Shown here piece after piece: positions 10,887-27,995 of a stretch of DNA of 64,000 nucleotides. The translations under genes and the position numbers were made by a program. Location of the stretch: assembly GCA_030248065.1 (NCBI GenBank), contig JASAMV010000040.1, forward strand, positions 1-64,000, given 5' to 3'. Within the stretch, counting starts at the first letter, position 1, and the number at the start of each line of letters is the position of its first letter. The notes below the pieces were generated by a model, which saw nothing but the letters and a program-made list of their open reading frames with translations, searched no databases and had not been told where the DNA came from. The stretch comes from Rhynchonema sp. JSB1_4. Its lineage: Eukaryota > Nematoda > Chromadorea > Monhysterida > Xyalidae.

Positions 10887-11118
10887 CAGTAAGCCGAGTA
10901 TTGGATTGAGCAACGAAGTCAACGGCGATGTCCAGTTCATCAGGCGTAGTCATGTAGAAATAGTCGTTATATAATTCAATGTCACGCATCAATCGCGTTC
11001 TGTCGACATACATAGGTGGAGTGGGATTCAGGTTTCTATCGGTGTTTTTATCGAAAACGGCAATACGGCATTCATCCGTCATTTCAAGATCGAACCAGGA
11101 ATATGCAGCTAGTGCCAT
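10887..11118 (-). CDS. Possible first coding exon of an unidentified minus-strand gene
   Basis: ATG at 11118 opens 77 codons plus one base and ends at a GTATGT donor (phase 1). The peptide begins MALAAYSWFDLEMTDECRIA and contains RLMRDIELYNDYFYMTTP. It is a balanced, globular-looking composition unlike the shadow frames around it. I do not recognise the family. Downstream exons should lie at lower coordinates. The exon at 7991-8146 is phase 0, so at least one exon is missing between them or they are different genes. If real, the gene diverges from UGP2. Confidence 0.4.
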
Positions 11119-12132
11119 ATTATATGATAACGATATAAGTCTAAGCAGAATTGCAACGACAGACCGACAAATTGGAACGAGCTAATGAGCAGATTTTCTC
11201 TTTCAATTTAAAAGGAGGAAGTGGCGGAGACCACGAAACAACTAAACATTGACAGAAAATAATACACATGCGGTTCGGAGACCACAAAACAACTAGAAAG
11301 CTGCGGAGACCACAATCGGAGACAACCATCGTAGACGACAAGAATATTGGGCACATTGAAATGATTTGCTTGTAACTGCTGTATACTATCTGCCATTCGA
11401 TAAGTTTATTTTTGTCCGTTGTGTTTTTTGAAAGTGTTATCGTTCGTTATTTTTTATGGTTCCCCGTGCAGAAAGCGTTTTCAACTTTTCGGGTGTGTAC
11501 AAAAATTTACAGAGTGCGTGAGATAAACGGGAGTTATATGTATGTGTATAAAAATTACAAAGGTTAATATGTAATTTTTGTGGAGTTATATAGAAATGAA
11601 CCATGTTCTAAAATGAATAAAAAAGTACTCCAAGAGTGAGTGACAAAAGCTGTGGCGTTGAATTTGTTCGATTTTTCGTGGATTTTCATTCTCGTGCTTG
11701 CTCGTTCACGCCAGCACTATTTTACGCTCTGAACTTGCGTGTCCCACGCTGCTTGCATGTGGGAGACCTTATAGCGTTTGGTCGAGCATACCGAAGGTGT
11801 GGATGGCATTACGGGAAACCTTAACACTTCCTCAGGGCGAGAGAACGCACAGTTTCGATCTGGATTGGCTCAGTATGTGGTCTAACCCTAAGTCCAAGCC
11901 TGAGAAAAAAGGAAGTCAATTTCCCAAGCGCACAGATGATGTCATTCAGTTTTGTTTGTGCGGCGGTCTTGTGAGTTCTCAGACAGACCGAAGTGACGTC
12001 ACGCCGCGTAGTAGCCCCGTGTTGTGTTCTGGCTGATTGCTGTGTGGGCTGCGCACAGTTGTTGTTTTGTCTGGTGTTTGAGTACTTGTGTCTGTGTGGA
12101 CACAAATCTGGTACAACACGGCATGTGAACAT
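11119..12132. other. Intergenic stretch without recognised gene
   Basis: Only short frames, none coding-like. Part of it may be promoter or 5' UTR of the minus-strand gene starting at 11118. I see no repeat with clear ends. Confidence 0.4.
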
Positions 12133-12429
12133 AAAGGCAGTCTACGGGAGGTTGTCACTCAGCCCCCGAATACCGTAACCCACCGCAAGCGAGATCGTTG
12201 CGAGACCCATGCTGATCGCTGCTTACCGACACGTGTATTAGCGGCAGCAAGCTGGAAATTGTCATCATGCGCGCCGATCACCAAAACTTGGAAATGTTGG
12301 TTGGTGTTGGCGCTAACACGCAAAACATAGATAAAAAAGAAAATGGTCTCGACACGATCCTTGCAGATCAAAATTACGGTGGGTTACGGTATTCGGGGGC
12401 TGAGTGACAACCTCCCGTAGACTGCCTTT
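12133..12429. repeat. Palindromic MITE with ~50-bp terminal arms
   Basis: AAAGGCAGTCTACGGGAGG at the left is matched by its reverse complement ending at 12429, with the inner CCCCCGAATACCGTAACCCA block also mirrored. The centre is non-repetitive and has no recognisable coding content. The same AAAGGCAGTCT terminus is seen at 40346. Confidence 0.8.
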
Positions 12430-13196
12430 ACGAACAAATATTCAATACTCTCATGTTTTCATGTGCACTTCTGATATATCGATCGAAATATCGCAGGTGT
12501 TTGAACGTTTAATATTTTTACCCACCATATGCAGTGCACCTGTTATTGTCGTTATGCAGCTGAGTGAGATGTATACACATTGCCCAAGCACAAGAACTCT
12601 GTGCCCAAACCCAAGCGACCAAACCCAAACTTGCCGCGAAAACGCCCGTTCACTTCTCATTCATTCAAAAAAAGTTTCAGTGAACGCTATCACGTCTGTG
12701 GAAGCTTCATTTCAGCAGAATTTTATTATTTTCGGGCTGTTCATTTTCCGTATTTTTCTCGAATAATACAACTACTACTATTTGGCATTTCTTCAACCCA
12801 ATCTGATCTCAACATTCACTGCGTGCTGGTCGAAGAGCGAAAATGGTTAGTTTTCAACTATGTGATCCGAAATATGAATTAGTTAATTGGTGCTCATATT
12901 GCATTACTTATCGTTGTGTTGTGTTGGACAGCGCACATGTAAAACGCAATAACTGAAAACTCATTTTTATTGGCTATGCATGATACCGGTTCGAATTTCG
13001 CTGCACGCGCGAAGCGTTTTGTACAATTTTCATAACGTTTGGCTGGTGCGACAGCCACCTGTGCAGTGTGCACATCCATGGCTACTGACTATGATTATCG
13101 TATAATGTTCTATGTGTACATACATATACTGTGTGCTGTGTGTGCTGTGCAGGTACACGCGCACAGAGCCCAATTTGGGTGGTGTTTCCCATTATA

Positions 13197-13630
13197 CCGT
13201 AAAAACCTAAATAGAAGGGGGGGGCTCTATTAACTCACTGACCCCATTTTGGGGGGGGCTCTATTAAGGGGGGCTCTATTCCGGGGGGCCTCTATTAATT
13301 CACTGACCCGAACCTGAAAAATTGTTCCCAAAAATACCCCCAAAAACCTCTAAAAAGGGGTTTGAAAGGATGTTTTTTTCGCTTGTAATTGCATTTATTC
13401 GTGTCTATTCGTCAATAAGAGGCGTATTATGTGCTCTGAACGAACAGCAAACGTGCATAAATGTACCTGTACACCACTATCAAGCCTTAATACACTACTG
13501 TATAGGGGATGTTACTTAGGGGGGGCTCTATTCCGGGGGGGGCTCTATTAATTCACTGACCCCTTTTTGGGGGGGGCTGTATTACAGGGGGGCTCTATTC
13601 CGGGGGGGGGCTGTATTTAGGTTTTTACGG
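13197..13630. mobile_element. TA-flanked MITE with GGGGGGCTCTATT arrays
   Basis: CCGTAAAAACCTAAATA and TATTTAGGTTTTTACGG are inverted termini flanked by TA on both sides, as in Tc1/mariner-like elements. Inside are inward arrays of GGGGGGGCTCTATT and TTCACTGACCCC. The layout resembles the element at 52201-53510, which has CCGTATTGTCGG ends and GGGTTCTATT arrays. Confidence 0.8.
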
Positions 13631-13740
13631 TATACGTTATTACCCTCCATTTATACCACGTCACTTTTGCGTGTGACTCCAGCCGTGCCTTATCTTTGCA
13701 CGAAAAAAGGGTAAAATAGCGCTGCCCGTGTGCCACTTGT

Positions 13741-14124
13741 CAGTGTAGTTCCTGGTCCGGAGGGGAGATAGCGGACCCTCCGTTTTTTTCGGAGGGGGAG
13801 ATAGTGTACCCCCGAGGGGGGAAGGGGGGGAAGACCCAAATTCGGGAAAAGTCACTTTTTGAGGTAGAAAATTTGACCTATTTTTGCCCCTTTTTGGAAA
13901 AAATTCTTCATAAAAAGGGCATTTTGGCGACTTTTGAGAACATTGACCTAAAAATCACACATTTTTGGTACAAAAATGCCCATTTTAGGCCTAAAAATGC
14001 CTATTTTAGGCAAAAATTGGGGGAGATAGTGTACCCGGAGGGGGAGATAGGGGGATAGTGTACCACCTGAGGGGGAGATAGCGTACCCGAGGGGGGACCC
14101 CCCTCCCCCCCAGGAACTACACTG
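13741..14124. mobile_element. hAT MITE, CAGTGTAGTTCCTGG family
   Basis: Ends CAGTGTAGTTCCTGG and CCAGGAACTACACTG with the exact 8-bp duplication CCACTTGT (13733-13740 and 14125-14132). Arrays of GGGGGAGATAGTGTACC point inward from both ends around an AT-rich centre. Isolated ends of the family occur at 6130 and 33124. Confidence 0.9.
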
Positions 14125-14241
14125 CCACTTGTGTTTCTGAAGCCTTGTCGGTCCACTTTCGCGTCAAACTTCCGTTTTGGCTTTCGTGCCTTCACTTTGT
14201 GGTGCTCAAAACTCCATAATTTGACCAACTAAACTAGAACG

Positions 14242-20484
<6,243 letters not shown>

Positions 20485-21611
20485 CGTGTTTTTGCTGGTT
20501 GGGCTGATTAGGCGTGTCACGGACAAAAAAAGCAGGGCCGAAACAGCAGTTTTTTAAAGACAGCAGCATCCTAAATAGATATTTGCTGGCGGCAGTGTAG
20601 ACTTGGGCTAGGCCTAAGCCTTATCGCAAGCCAAAGTCTGATGGCCAAGGTAGAAGCCGCTGTTTTGTCCCCATGTTTTGTTCGTCCCACGATTAGACGT
20701 AGTAGACAGAGAACGGTCCCATGCGTTATAACTTTTGAGCGTATCTTATATTTTATGGTGGGTGTTATTCGGCTGGTTCTGGCATTTGTTTCTATTATGT
20801 TTTGACATATTTATTATTCCACTCGGGTTTTATGTTTGTGTGCGTATGTGGAGTTTTGACAGCGCTTGCTCTGTGGAAGTTTTTTCAACGTTTCGCAAGG
20901 AATTTTCGCCATAGTTTGTTACTGCTGGTCATTTTTGCAATTTTCTTATCCATGACTGGTTTGAACAAGCTTATTAGCCAATTTTACATAGCCCTCGGTG
21001 TTTCCCGTTTCCTAGATCCGTCACGTAGTCCAAGGATTATAGGGGGTTGTCTTTACCTATAATTAATTGAGTTTGTTCCTAATATTTCTCTTTCTTTTCA
21101 TGGGTAGCTTTGTTCTTCTTTTGCAAGTGGCTTGTGATGCTGTATGTCGAAAAACGGTGTCAACCCAATAATTATAATAATGCACCTTTGTCCCTTTTTG
21201 TATTATGCATTCATGTGTTACTTATCTGGGTTTAGCATTGGCTTTTGCTACTCATTTTTATTCACACTCTACGGTGTCAACACTGTGATTAGGTAGTGCA
21301 CGACGTATTACGTTCATTTACTATTTTACTGTTCATAATGTCTTAACGTTGACGTTGACGTGTTTTCGTAATTTGTGTCGAAACTTTTCGTTTTCCAATC
21401 AACGAATAAACTCGTTTCATGAGTTCCCAGACCAATCTATTGTCCTGTGCAAGTTCTAAGGGCTATCTGTCGTCCCACCCTCTGGCACCATTGTGCTTAT
21501 TTCTTCAATCAAAATCGAAGTGGAAGATGTCGAATATCTTTGTTGCTTCTCATAAAGTTATCCATTCTAGATACCGTATAATAGCAGCACAAAATACAGT
21601 CACGCATCAGA
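20485..21611. other. UGP2 3' flank and NSRP1 upstream region
   Basis: No coding exon is recognised. A hydrophobic frame at 20802-21062 is not supported by anything else and lies where the UGP2 3' UTR is expected. The NSRP1 start codon follows at 21612. Confidence 0.45.
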
Positions 21612-24600
21612 ATGGCCGCGCCACCCAAAAAGTAAGTCGAATGTTTGATAAAATACAGTTTGTACGTTTAACTTATGTTTCTGTATGGCAAAAAATACGC
21701 TTGCTGTCACTGTGCGTAGTGACCTGACACAATGAATTCTACACCATCAACTTTGAAAACAGAATCTGGAAACGTTATCGTTATGGTGACTTTAAATGCG
21801 ATCGTGCAACTAAGGACTGAGATGTTACTATTTTTCACTTGGTCTGCTGCCTGTTGGGGCAAGCTGACATCCGAAGCCGCCCGGCCACAAGGCAGTTGAA
21901 AATACGCGCGACCAAGTCAAAATACGCGACGATGTCCCCAGACACCAACCTCTCTTTCTTGCAGACAATACGGCCTGATTTTGAAGAAAAAGTCTACCCC
22001 GACAGCAGCTGCCTTGTCCAAATTGTCGTTTGCTTTTAACGATGACAGCGATGGGGAAGACCCCAGCACGTCAATGCACGCAAAGACGAAGCTCAGTGTC
22101 ACTGAGACCAGGATCAAGAAACAGGTGTGGTCATTATTTGATATGCAGCCTCGAAAAAAAAATTTGTACAGATTTATAATGCGTTTTGAATTTTTCACTC
22201 TTGACTACCGCAAGTTAAAGCAGCTGGTTAACAACCCTCTACCGCGCTTGATCTTGGGGGTAGTATATATAAACAAAGTTTGGACATCGTGTTACTCGAC
22301 CCTAATCTGGCGAGCCGATTGGTTGCTTCCTGATGTTTCACGGCTACGTTGAAATTTGCCCCTGGTGAAAAAAACCGAAAAAATTTGAAACGCTGCTGTG
22401 ACACGAATAGGCTGTTTCAAAGTTTGACACTAGAGTGACAGCAACCTCCAACAGTGTGCCGAAAACCGCAATGCACAATAGCTATTGAAACGTCCGCATT
22501 GTTGAATAAAAAAATAAAAGGTTTCAGAAACCTGGCCATTTTTTGTTAGGATTTTCTACTCGTATGATTTTAAGCATCTGTGGTGAATGAAATAAATTGT
22601 CAATTACAAATAAAAATCCTCTAATTATCAAGTTTTTTGTTTGTGCTTCCCAGTTTTCAAAACCCTACACAGTTCACACAATGTTTACCACAACATGCGC
22701 AAGGCAGCCATTCCACAGCGCACACACAACGACAACACACAGCCGGCACAACGACAACACAGGAATGTTTCAGCTGGCACGCTTTGTTGTGTGTGTGCGC
22801 TGTGGAATGGCTGCCTTGCGCATGTTGTGGTAAACATTGTGTGAGCTGTGTAGGGTTTTGAAAACTGGGGAGCACAAACAAAAAAACTGATAATTAGAGG
22901 ATTTTTATTTGTAATTGACAACTTATTTCATTCACCACAAATGCTTAAAATTATACGAGTAGAAAATCCTAACAAAAAATGGCCAGGTTTCTGAAACCTT
23001 TTATTTTTTTATTCAACAATGCGGACGTTTCAATAGCTATTGTGCATTGCGGTTTTTGCCACAATGGGTGGAATTTTCGAAACGGTGTAAAGGTCAGTTG
23101 GGCGTAAAGGTCGGTGTAAAGTTCAGTCGAAAGCTCGGTCGGCGTAGCTCGGTGTAAACGTGAAACATAGCCTGTTATTAACGTGGAATGTTTCAAGCTT
23201 ACACCGAGGTCTATCACACTGAGCTGTCGACCGAGCTTTCCACCGACTTTTTCACCCAACTGACCTTTACACCGTTTCGAAAATATCACCCAATGTTGGA
23301 GGTTGCTGTCAATCCAGTATCAAACTTTGAAACAGCCTATTCATGTCACAGCAGCATTTCAAATTTTTTCGGTCTTTTTCACCAGGGGCAAACTTCAACG
23401 TGGCCGTGAAACGTCAGGAAGCAACCAATCGGTTCGCCAGATTAGGGTCGAGTAACACGATGTCCAAACTTTGTTAAAATATACTGCCCCAAGATCAAGC
23501 GCGGTCGAAGGGTTGTTAACCAGCACCTTTAAAACATTTTCATCCGTGTGATTCAGGCGCGAGCCCAGCACGAGGCAGCAATCGCCGAGGACCCAACTGT
23601 GTTCGACTACGATGCCGCTTATGAACAGATGCAGGAACAGAAGAAACGCGTCGAGAAAGAACAGAAGGAAGCCGATAAGGACAGGAAGGTAATGGATATG
23701 GGGCTGATATCTGAGGCATATCAAACTTGGTTGGTGAGTGTGTGTGGACTGTGTAGGCAATGTCATCAATATCAAGCTTGGTGTTCGGACTGTATTCGTC
23801 AGATCCTATCCGATCATCAAGTTTGACGACGCGGCACTGCGCAACACTGACATAATGGTCAGCATTACGTGTGGTCAACCTTAGTGGACCGAACTTGTGT
23901 TGGGCACGTGACTTCTTTGAATTTACCATTTACGGTTTACCATATAACTCTTTGAATTTATATACACCTTTAATAATGGTGGCTCACTTTGGCGAGTGGC
24001 ATCAGCCGATGGGAATACATCAGTCGGAATCTGAAACAACAAATTAGTCACACGAGACCCGACCCAAAACCATATAACAGACAAGGTTGACATCGGCTAT
24101 CGTGAATCAATCGGTACCGTACCATCCATGTATCATATATCACCGAACCAACCAATCCATTTCAGCCGAAATACATCAGCCAGCTGCTGAAGAGCGCGAA
24201 GACACGTGAACTTGAATATCAGGCGCGCGAAGAACGAAAGCAACAAAAAGAGCGAACGTTGGAGGGCGAACAGTTCTCGGACAAAGAGGTGGGAGATAGC
24301 GGGTTAAAATTTTTTGCAGTTTTGCAGAAAAAGTTTTAATATTTTTCTCATCATAATTGTAGACATTCGTGACCGGCGCCTATCGCAAACAGATGGAGGA
24401 GGTGCAGAAGTATCGCGAGGAGGAAGCTCGTCGAGAGGCGTTGGAAGGTAACGTTGTTGATTGTTTGTATAATGTGATAAGGGCTCCTCCAGATAGGCAC
24501 GAAACCCGATATATAATTTTTTTCAAAATCCGCATATCTGATTTTGGAAATAAACCCGAATCACAAAGCATGATAATAGAAAATGATTCGGTTGTGCCAC

Positions 24601-26686
24601 TTGCAGTTTACGTGAACAATTTCTACTGTCAGTCGAAACATTTTCGATTATGCTTTGTGTTTCGGTTTTTTCCAAAGCCCGAAACATCTGGCTGAGCCCT
24701 AAGGGCGGACTTAGGTTGAATCCGGAAACCGGAATCCGGAAATATTTCCGGAAAACGCATTATTTTTGCATGTAAATTTCTGCGTTTTCCGGAAATATTT
24801 CCGGAGTCCGGAAATGTTTTGTATTTTTGTATGCAAATTATTTCCGGTTTCAACCTTAGTTCGCCCTAAAGTTTGAGGTTGTCCACGAACGCACAAAGTC
24901 ACCATTTCTGAAATGCACAACTACCAAGACGCACATTGTAATGACTAAACAACCATGTACCCCGTTTGTTCACTCTGAGAGAGTGGCAGATGTGGTGGCA
25001 TGGTTTGTTTACCATAAAGACGCCACCAGTTTAGAGCGCAGAATTTATTTCAGCCCGAATGAAAGTGACCAACCAAAAGGACCTGTCTGGTTTCTACCGT
25101 CATTTCCTCAACGACGTGTTGGCGCGTGATGGTGCACCAACGGATAACAATGAGGTCGTCAAACAAGAAGATGGACATGATAATCAGGCAACGACCGGAC
25201 TGAAACAGGAACCAGAACCCAAGATTGAGAAGAGGGCAAAGCCGGAATCGAAATCGTATCGGGCATGGCGAGAAAGTTCGAGCAGCGGTGGGAGTGAGGT
25301 AGGAATGATCTAACAACGGCAGGTATTTTAGTCACCTGAGGTGGCGATTTCGCCAAAGCCAGAAGTCGTGCTGGGCGCGAAAATTCACAATTTTTTGCCT
25401 TGAAAATGCGGGTCGGCTCCGAAATCGCCACTTGGAACTTGGGTGAAAAAATAGCCAATGGCGAAAGACCTGAACAATAGCATTTATAATAAGGCTGGGA
25501 AAATTATTTATCTGATATTTTGCGACACATGCGAGTGTGCGAACCATAAGATTGTTTCTTCGAAGTGTAACTGATCATCAGAGATTGTTATGACAGTGTA
25601 ATCTAAAAGTCGGTTTTGGCCGCAATTCCCTCTTCTTACATGAACTTGTCAAAACAGTTTTGGGCATCTGTAGAACGCATCAGACCGCCAGATGTCGGTT
25701 TTTTGGGACCTGACAACCGACACTTACGGTTCAAAACATCAGTTTTGCTGAGAGAATTGTGAGAGAAAATTTTGGGGAAAAAGTCGGGCGTCGGGCATTT
25801 GAAGAACTGTCGGGTGTCGGCTTTTTCTCAGATGTCGGGTACCTCCATAAGTCGGGGATCCCCTCCCTGACCTCTAACCCTATTCTAGGATGAGTCAAGC
25901 GGCAGCAACGATGAAGAAGACAACACGGGCAAGAAAAAGCACACGATTTATTCATCCGATGAAAATGAACCCGAAAGTGCGCCGCCCTCGAAGGAAAAAC
26001 AAACAGGATTGCAGGTGTGGTTTGAAATCATCGGGTTTTTTAAAACTTTTATGGAATAGAATTTATTGAAAATTTTCAAAAAGCTCATAAGTTACACAAT
26101 TTTTCAGCAATTGGCCGCCGCGCAGACACATCGTCGCATCAGCACCGAGACGAAGATTCAGGAACAACGTCGACGATTCTTCACGCCGTCCCCGGAACCG
26201 CAGGATGAAAACAGTGAAAAGCAGGTGTAAACCCAGTGATGTGAAGCTGTTTTTTCCAGCAACAGTATTCAAACAGTGTTTAGTATAACAGAAAATTAAT
26301 GTTGTTGAGCAAATCAGCCTGAAAATGTGCAAATTCTTTTCCTTCAGCAACTGAAGTCGCCCAAGCGCGAACAAGCAGATGCGAAATCCGAGAAATCAAC
26401 ATCATCGGCTAAGAAACGATCTCATCGAAAACGGCACGATTCAAGTGCGTCGGACAAGTCCGAATCGCCGAAAACGAAAAAAACGGCGGTCAAAAAGCAT
26501 AAGCACGAACACGAGGACGTTAAACCGGATGTGAAAGACATCAAACCGCCGGTAGACCCGAAAATCGAGCGAATGCGCCGTTTGAGAGAAATATTCCAGC
26601 GGAGAAACGACGAAGATGCGATTGACGCGTACAGGCGGCGATATTTTGAAAGACGAGCTGCCGCGCAGATTGTGGCTCCCGTGTGA
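21612..26686 (+). CDS. NSRP1: Nuclear speckle splicing regulatory protein 1, nine exons
   Basis: NSRP1 (CCDC55) is a nuclear speckle protein that binds splicing factors and alters alternative splicing. Exons: 21612-21631, 21965-22124, 23557-23688, 24166-24288, 24363-24447, 25054-25298, 25889-26014, 26108-26224, 26348-26686; phases agree and give 448 residues. Diagnostic blocks are KQYGLILKKK at the N-terminus, EDPTVFDYDAAYEQMQEQKK in exon 3, PKYISQLLKSAKTRE in exon 4, FVTGAYRKQMEEV in exon 5 and VTNQKDLSGFYRHFLND in exon 6, in the order of the vertebrate protein. The C-terminal half is disordered and Lys/Ser/Glu-rich, ending with an Arg-rich helix (DAYRRRYFERRAAAQ). Exon 1 has only 20 bases of coding sequence. 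Introns 2, 3, 5 and 6 contain transposons, and the last one ends 6 bases before exon 7. Confidence 0.93.
22217..23530. repeat. Very long foldback repeat in NSRP1 intron 2
   Basis: About 530 bases from 22217 are repeated as their reverse complement ending near 23530, around a short centre near 22755. Outer arm landmarks are CTGGTTAACAACCCT and CATCGTGTTACTCGACCC; inner arm landmarks are GCAATGCACAATAGCTATTG and CCATTCCACAGCGCACAC. The inner ~275 bases of each arm look nearly identical, the outer ones a few percent diverged. The right arm is split by the MITE 23066-23291. No protein is encoded. The whole unit lies in an intron in sense with NSRP1 and would fold into a long double-stranded stem in the pre-mRNA. 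Confidence 0.85.
23066..23291. mobile_element. GGGTGGAATTTTC-family MITE inside the foldback right arm
   Basis: GGGTGGAATTTTCGAAACGG and CCGTTTCGAAAATATCACCC are inverted ends, and internal CTCGGTGTAAAC blocks are mirrored. The uninterrupted left arm shows the empty site. It implies either an AAT 3-bp duplication with GGGTGG...CACCC ends or a CAATG 5-bp duplication with GGTGG...CACC ends. The superfamily is undetermined. Confidence 0.8.
23721..23825. repeat. Short TCAAACTTGG-family MITE in NSRP1 intron 3
   Basis: TCAAACTTGG at 23721 and CCGATCATCAAGTTTGA ending at 23825 are inverted termini like those at 15421-15640. The middle is shortened. Confidence 0.55.
24699..24870. repeat. CCGGAAAT-rich MITE in NSRP1 intron 5
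   Basis: TAAGGGCGGACTTAGGTTGAA at the left (one base trimmed in comparison) mirrors TTCAACCTTAGTTCGCCCTA at the right. The interior repeats TTTCCGGAAATATTTCCGG in both orientations. It resembles the AAAACCGTTTT group in style but has different termini. Confidence 0.65.
25690..25882. mobile_element. Truncated TAGGGTTAGAG-family hAT MITE abutting NSRP1 exon 7
   Basis: GTCGGGTGTCGG-type repeats and the terminal CCTCTAACCCTA (ending 25882) match the right end of the intact element at 32505-33030. The left end is missing or unrecognisable. Only TTCTAG separates the terminus from exon 7, so the element supplies the pyrimidine-rich sequence before that acceptor. Confidence 0.65.
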
Positions 26687-27074
26687 TTTCGCAACTGTGC
26701 AAATGACTTATTTCAGCTATTGAATATCCATGTGCAGTTGTTGTTGTTGGTCTTTTACCCCACCCAAAAAAAAAAAAAAAATTAAGATGCGGATTGCGCT
26801 TATTTACTGTAGCTTCAAATTGTAAGCTGCTAAGCTGAATGACTATTGTTTTGTTCGACAGTCTCTCCTCTCAGTCGCATCAAAAAATTGACGAAGAAAG
26901 TTAAAACATCAAAAGGTACTCTTGCGAATGATTTAAGCTCGGAATTTTGCGACGTAAGCACTCCACATATTGCTGATACATGCAGACCAAGGATACACTT
27001 TATTAACCTTTTCAAAGCGGGTGTCTATTCCACGAAAACGTTTGTTATACAGTTCACATTCATCATGGTGACGA

Positions 27075-27440
27075 TTACCAAAACAGTTTCGGATCGAGTC
27101 TCTCCCATTGTTTGTGCCGCTGATGCACCGTGCACAGCACGAACAGCTGTCCATTTATCCTAACATAGAAACAGTGTTTGCATCGAAGTTTCGGGATTCG
27201 TCTGGTTTTGATCGTGGCAATTTGACTGAGCACAAATCGTGGCGAATTCACGTTGACTCCAAGAAGAGACAGTTGGGTCGTTGTGGTAGCAGTGGTGAGA
27301 CTGCGACTGGGGCACATTTCGAATGATTTTGTTGATATTGCTGGGTTTAATGACGTCGACGGATAAACATGAGGATTGGTTGTGCCACAGCGAAACAATG
27401 CTGTCAAACGCTCAACCAAACGCACACGGACGGGCAGCAT
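27075..27440 (-). CDS. MRPL36: Mitochondrial ribosomal protein bL36m
   Basis: A single exon encoding 121 residues from ATG at 27440. The last ~45 residues are a bL36 domain: KLRCKHCFYVRINGQLFVLC followed by THVQRHKQ-like VHQRHKQWERL. This matches the family pattern KxRCxxCxxVRRxGRxxVxCxxHPRHKQRQ, including the Cys-Cys-Cys-His zinc ligands. The preceding ~75 residues are Ser/Thr/Arg-rich without acidic runs, fitting a mitochondrial targeting and linker region. The protein belongs to the large mitoribosomal subunit near the peptidyl transferase centre. It is convergent with NSRP1, with 388 bases between stop codons. An upstream in-frame Met is less likely. The WERLDPKLFW tail is longer than usual. 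Confidence 0.8.
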   Translation of the reverse strand: MLPVRVRLVERLTALFRCGTTNPHVYPSTSLNPAISTKSFEMCPSRSLTTATTTTQLSLLGVNVNSPRFVLSQIATIKTRRIPKLRCKHCFYVRINGQLFVLCTVHQRHKQWERLDPKLFW

Positions 27441-27488
27441 CGTATTTTTGCCAGGTAAGGTGCAGCAATCGCCTGAGAAGCCAAACAA

Positions 27489-27995
27489 AAACGATAAAAA
27501 AAATTTCCAAAATTTAAATGCGTGAGAAAAAGTTCTTCATTAAATACCGTCAGAAATAGGACCCCCATGATGGCTCGAAATCAAAAATAGAACAGAACCT
27601 CATAGTAAGTGAGAAATTAAAAGTCATGAACATAAACCTCACTCGTCTCGATGTCGGCCAAAAACTAAATTGAGCAACAAAACAAACAAAAAATTTCAAA
27701 TAATAATAGTGGCGGGCCAGGTTTAAGTACAAATTTATCTGCAAATTTTATCTGCAAGCTTACGCGAAGACCTTCACAAGATCCGGAAAAACCCTTAAAA
27801 TAAAACAGTGTTAATAACAAAGAATGTGAACATGAATGAATAAACGACAATGGAAACGCACCGGTGAGATGAGACCAACCAAACTAGCACAACCAACACA
27901 CAACAACGGCAAATTCAGCAACGGATGACGAGAACGAGAATACGGTTTTAAATATTGATGATGATCTGAAAGCAGCAACCCAGTGACTGAGGAGA
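27489..27995. other. Non-coding stretch between MRPL36 and the non-LTR element
   Basis: AT-rich sequence with no recognised frame. Part of it is probably the 3' tail of the retroelement on the minus strand and part the MRPL36 promoter. The boundary cannot be set without another copy. Confidence 0.4.

Noticed and set aside
20802..21062. Hydrophobic 86-codon frame that could be a small membrane protein
   Set aside because: It lies in the expected UGP2 3' UTR, shows no family pattern and has no supporting splice or context evidence.
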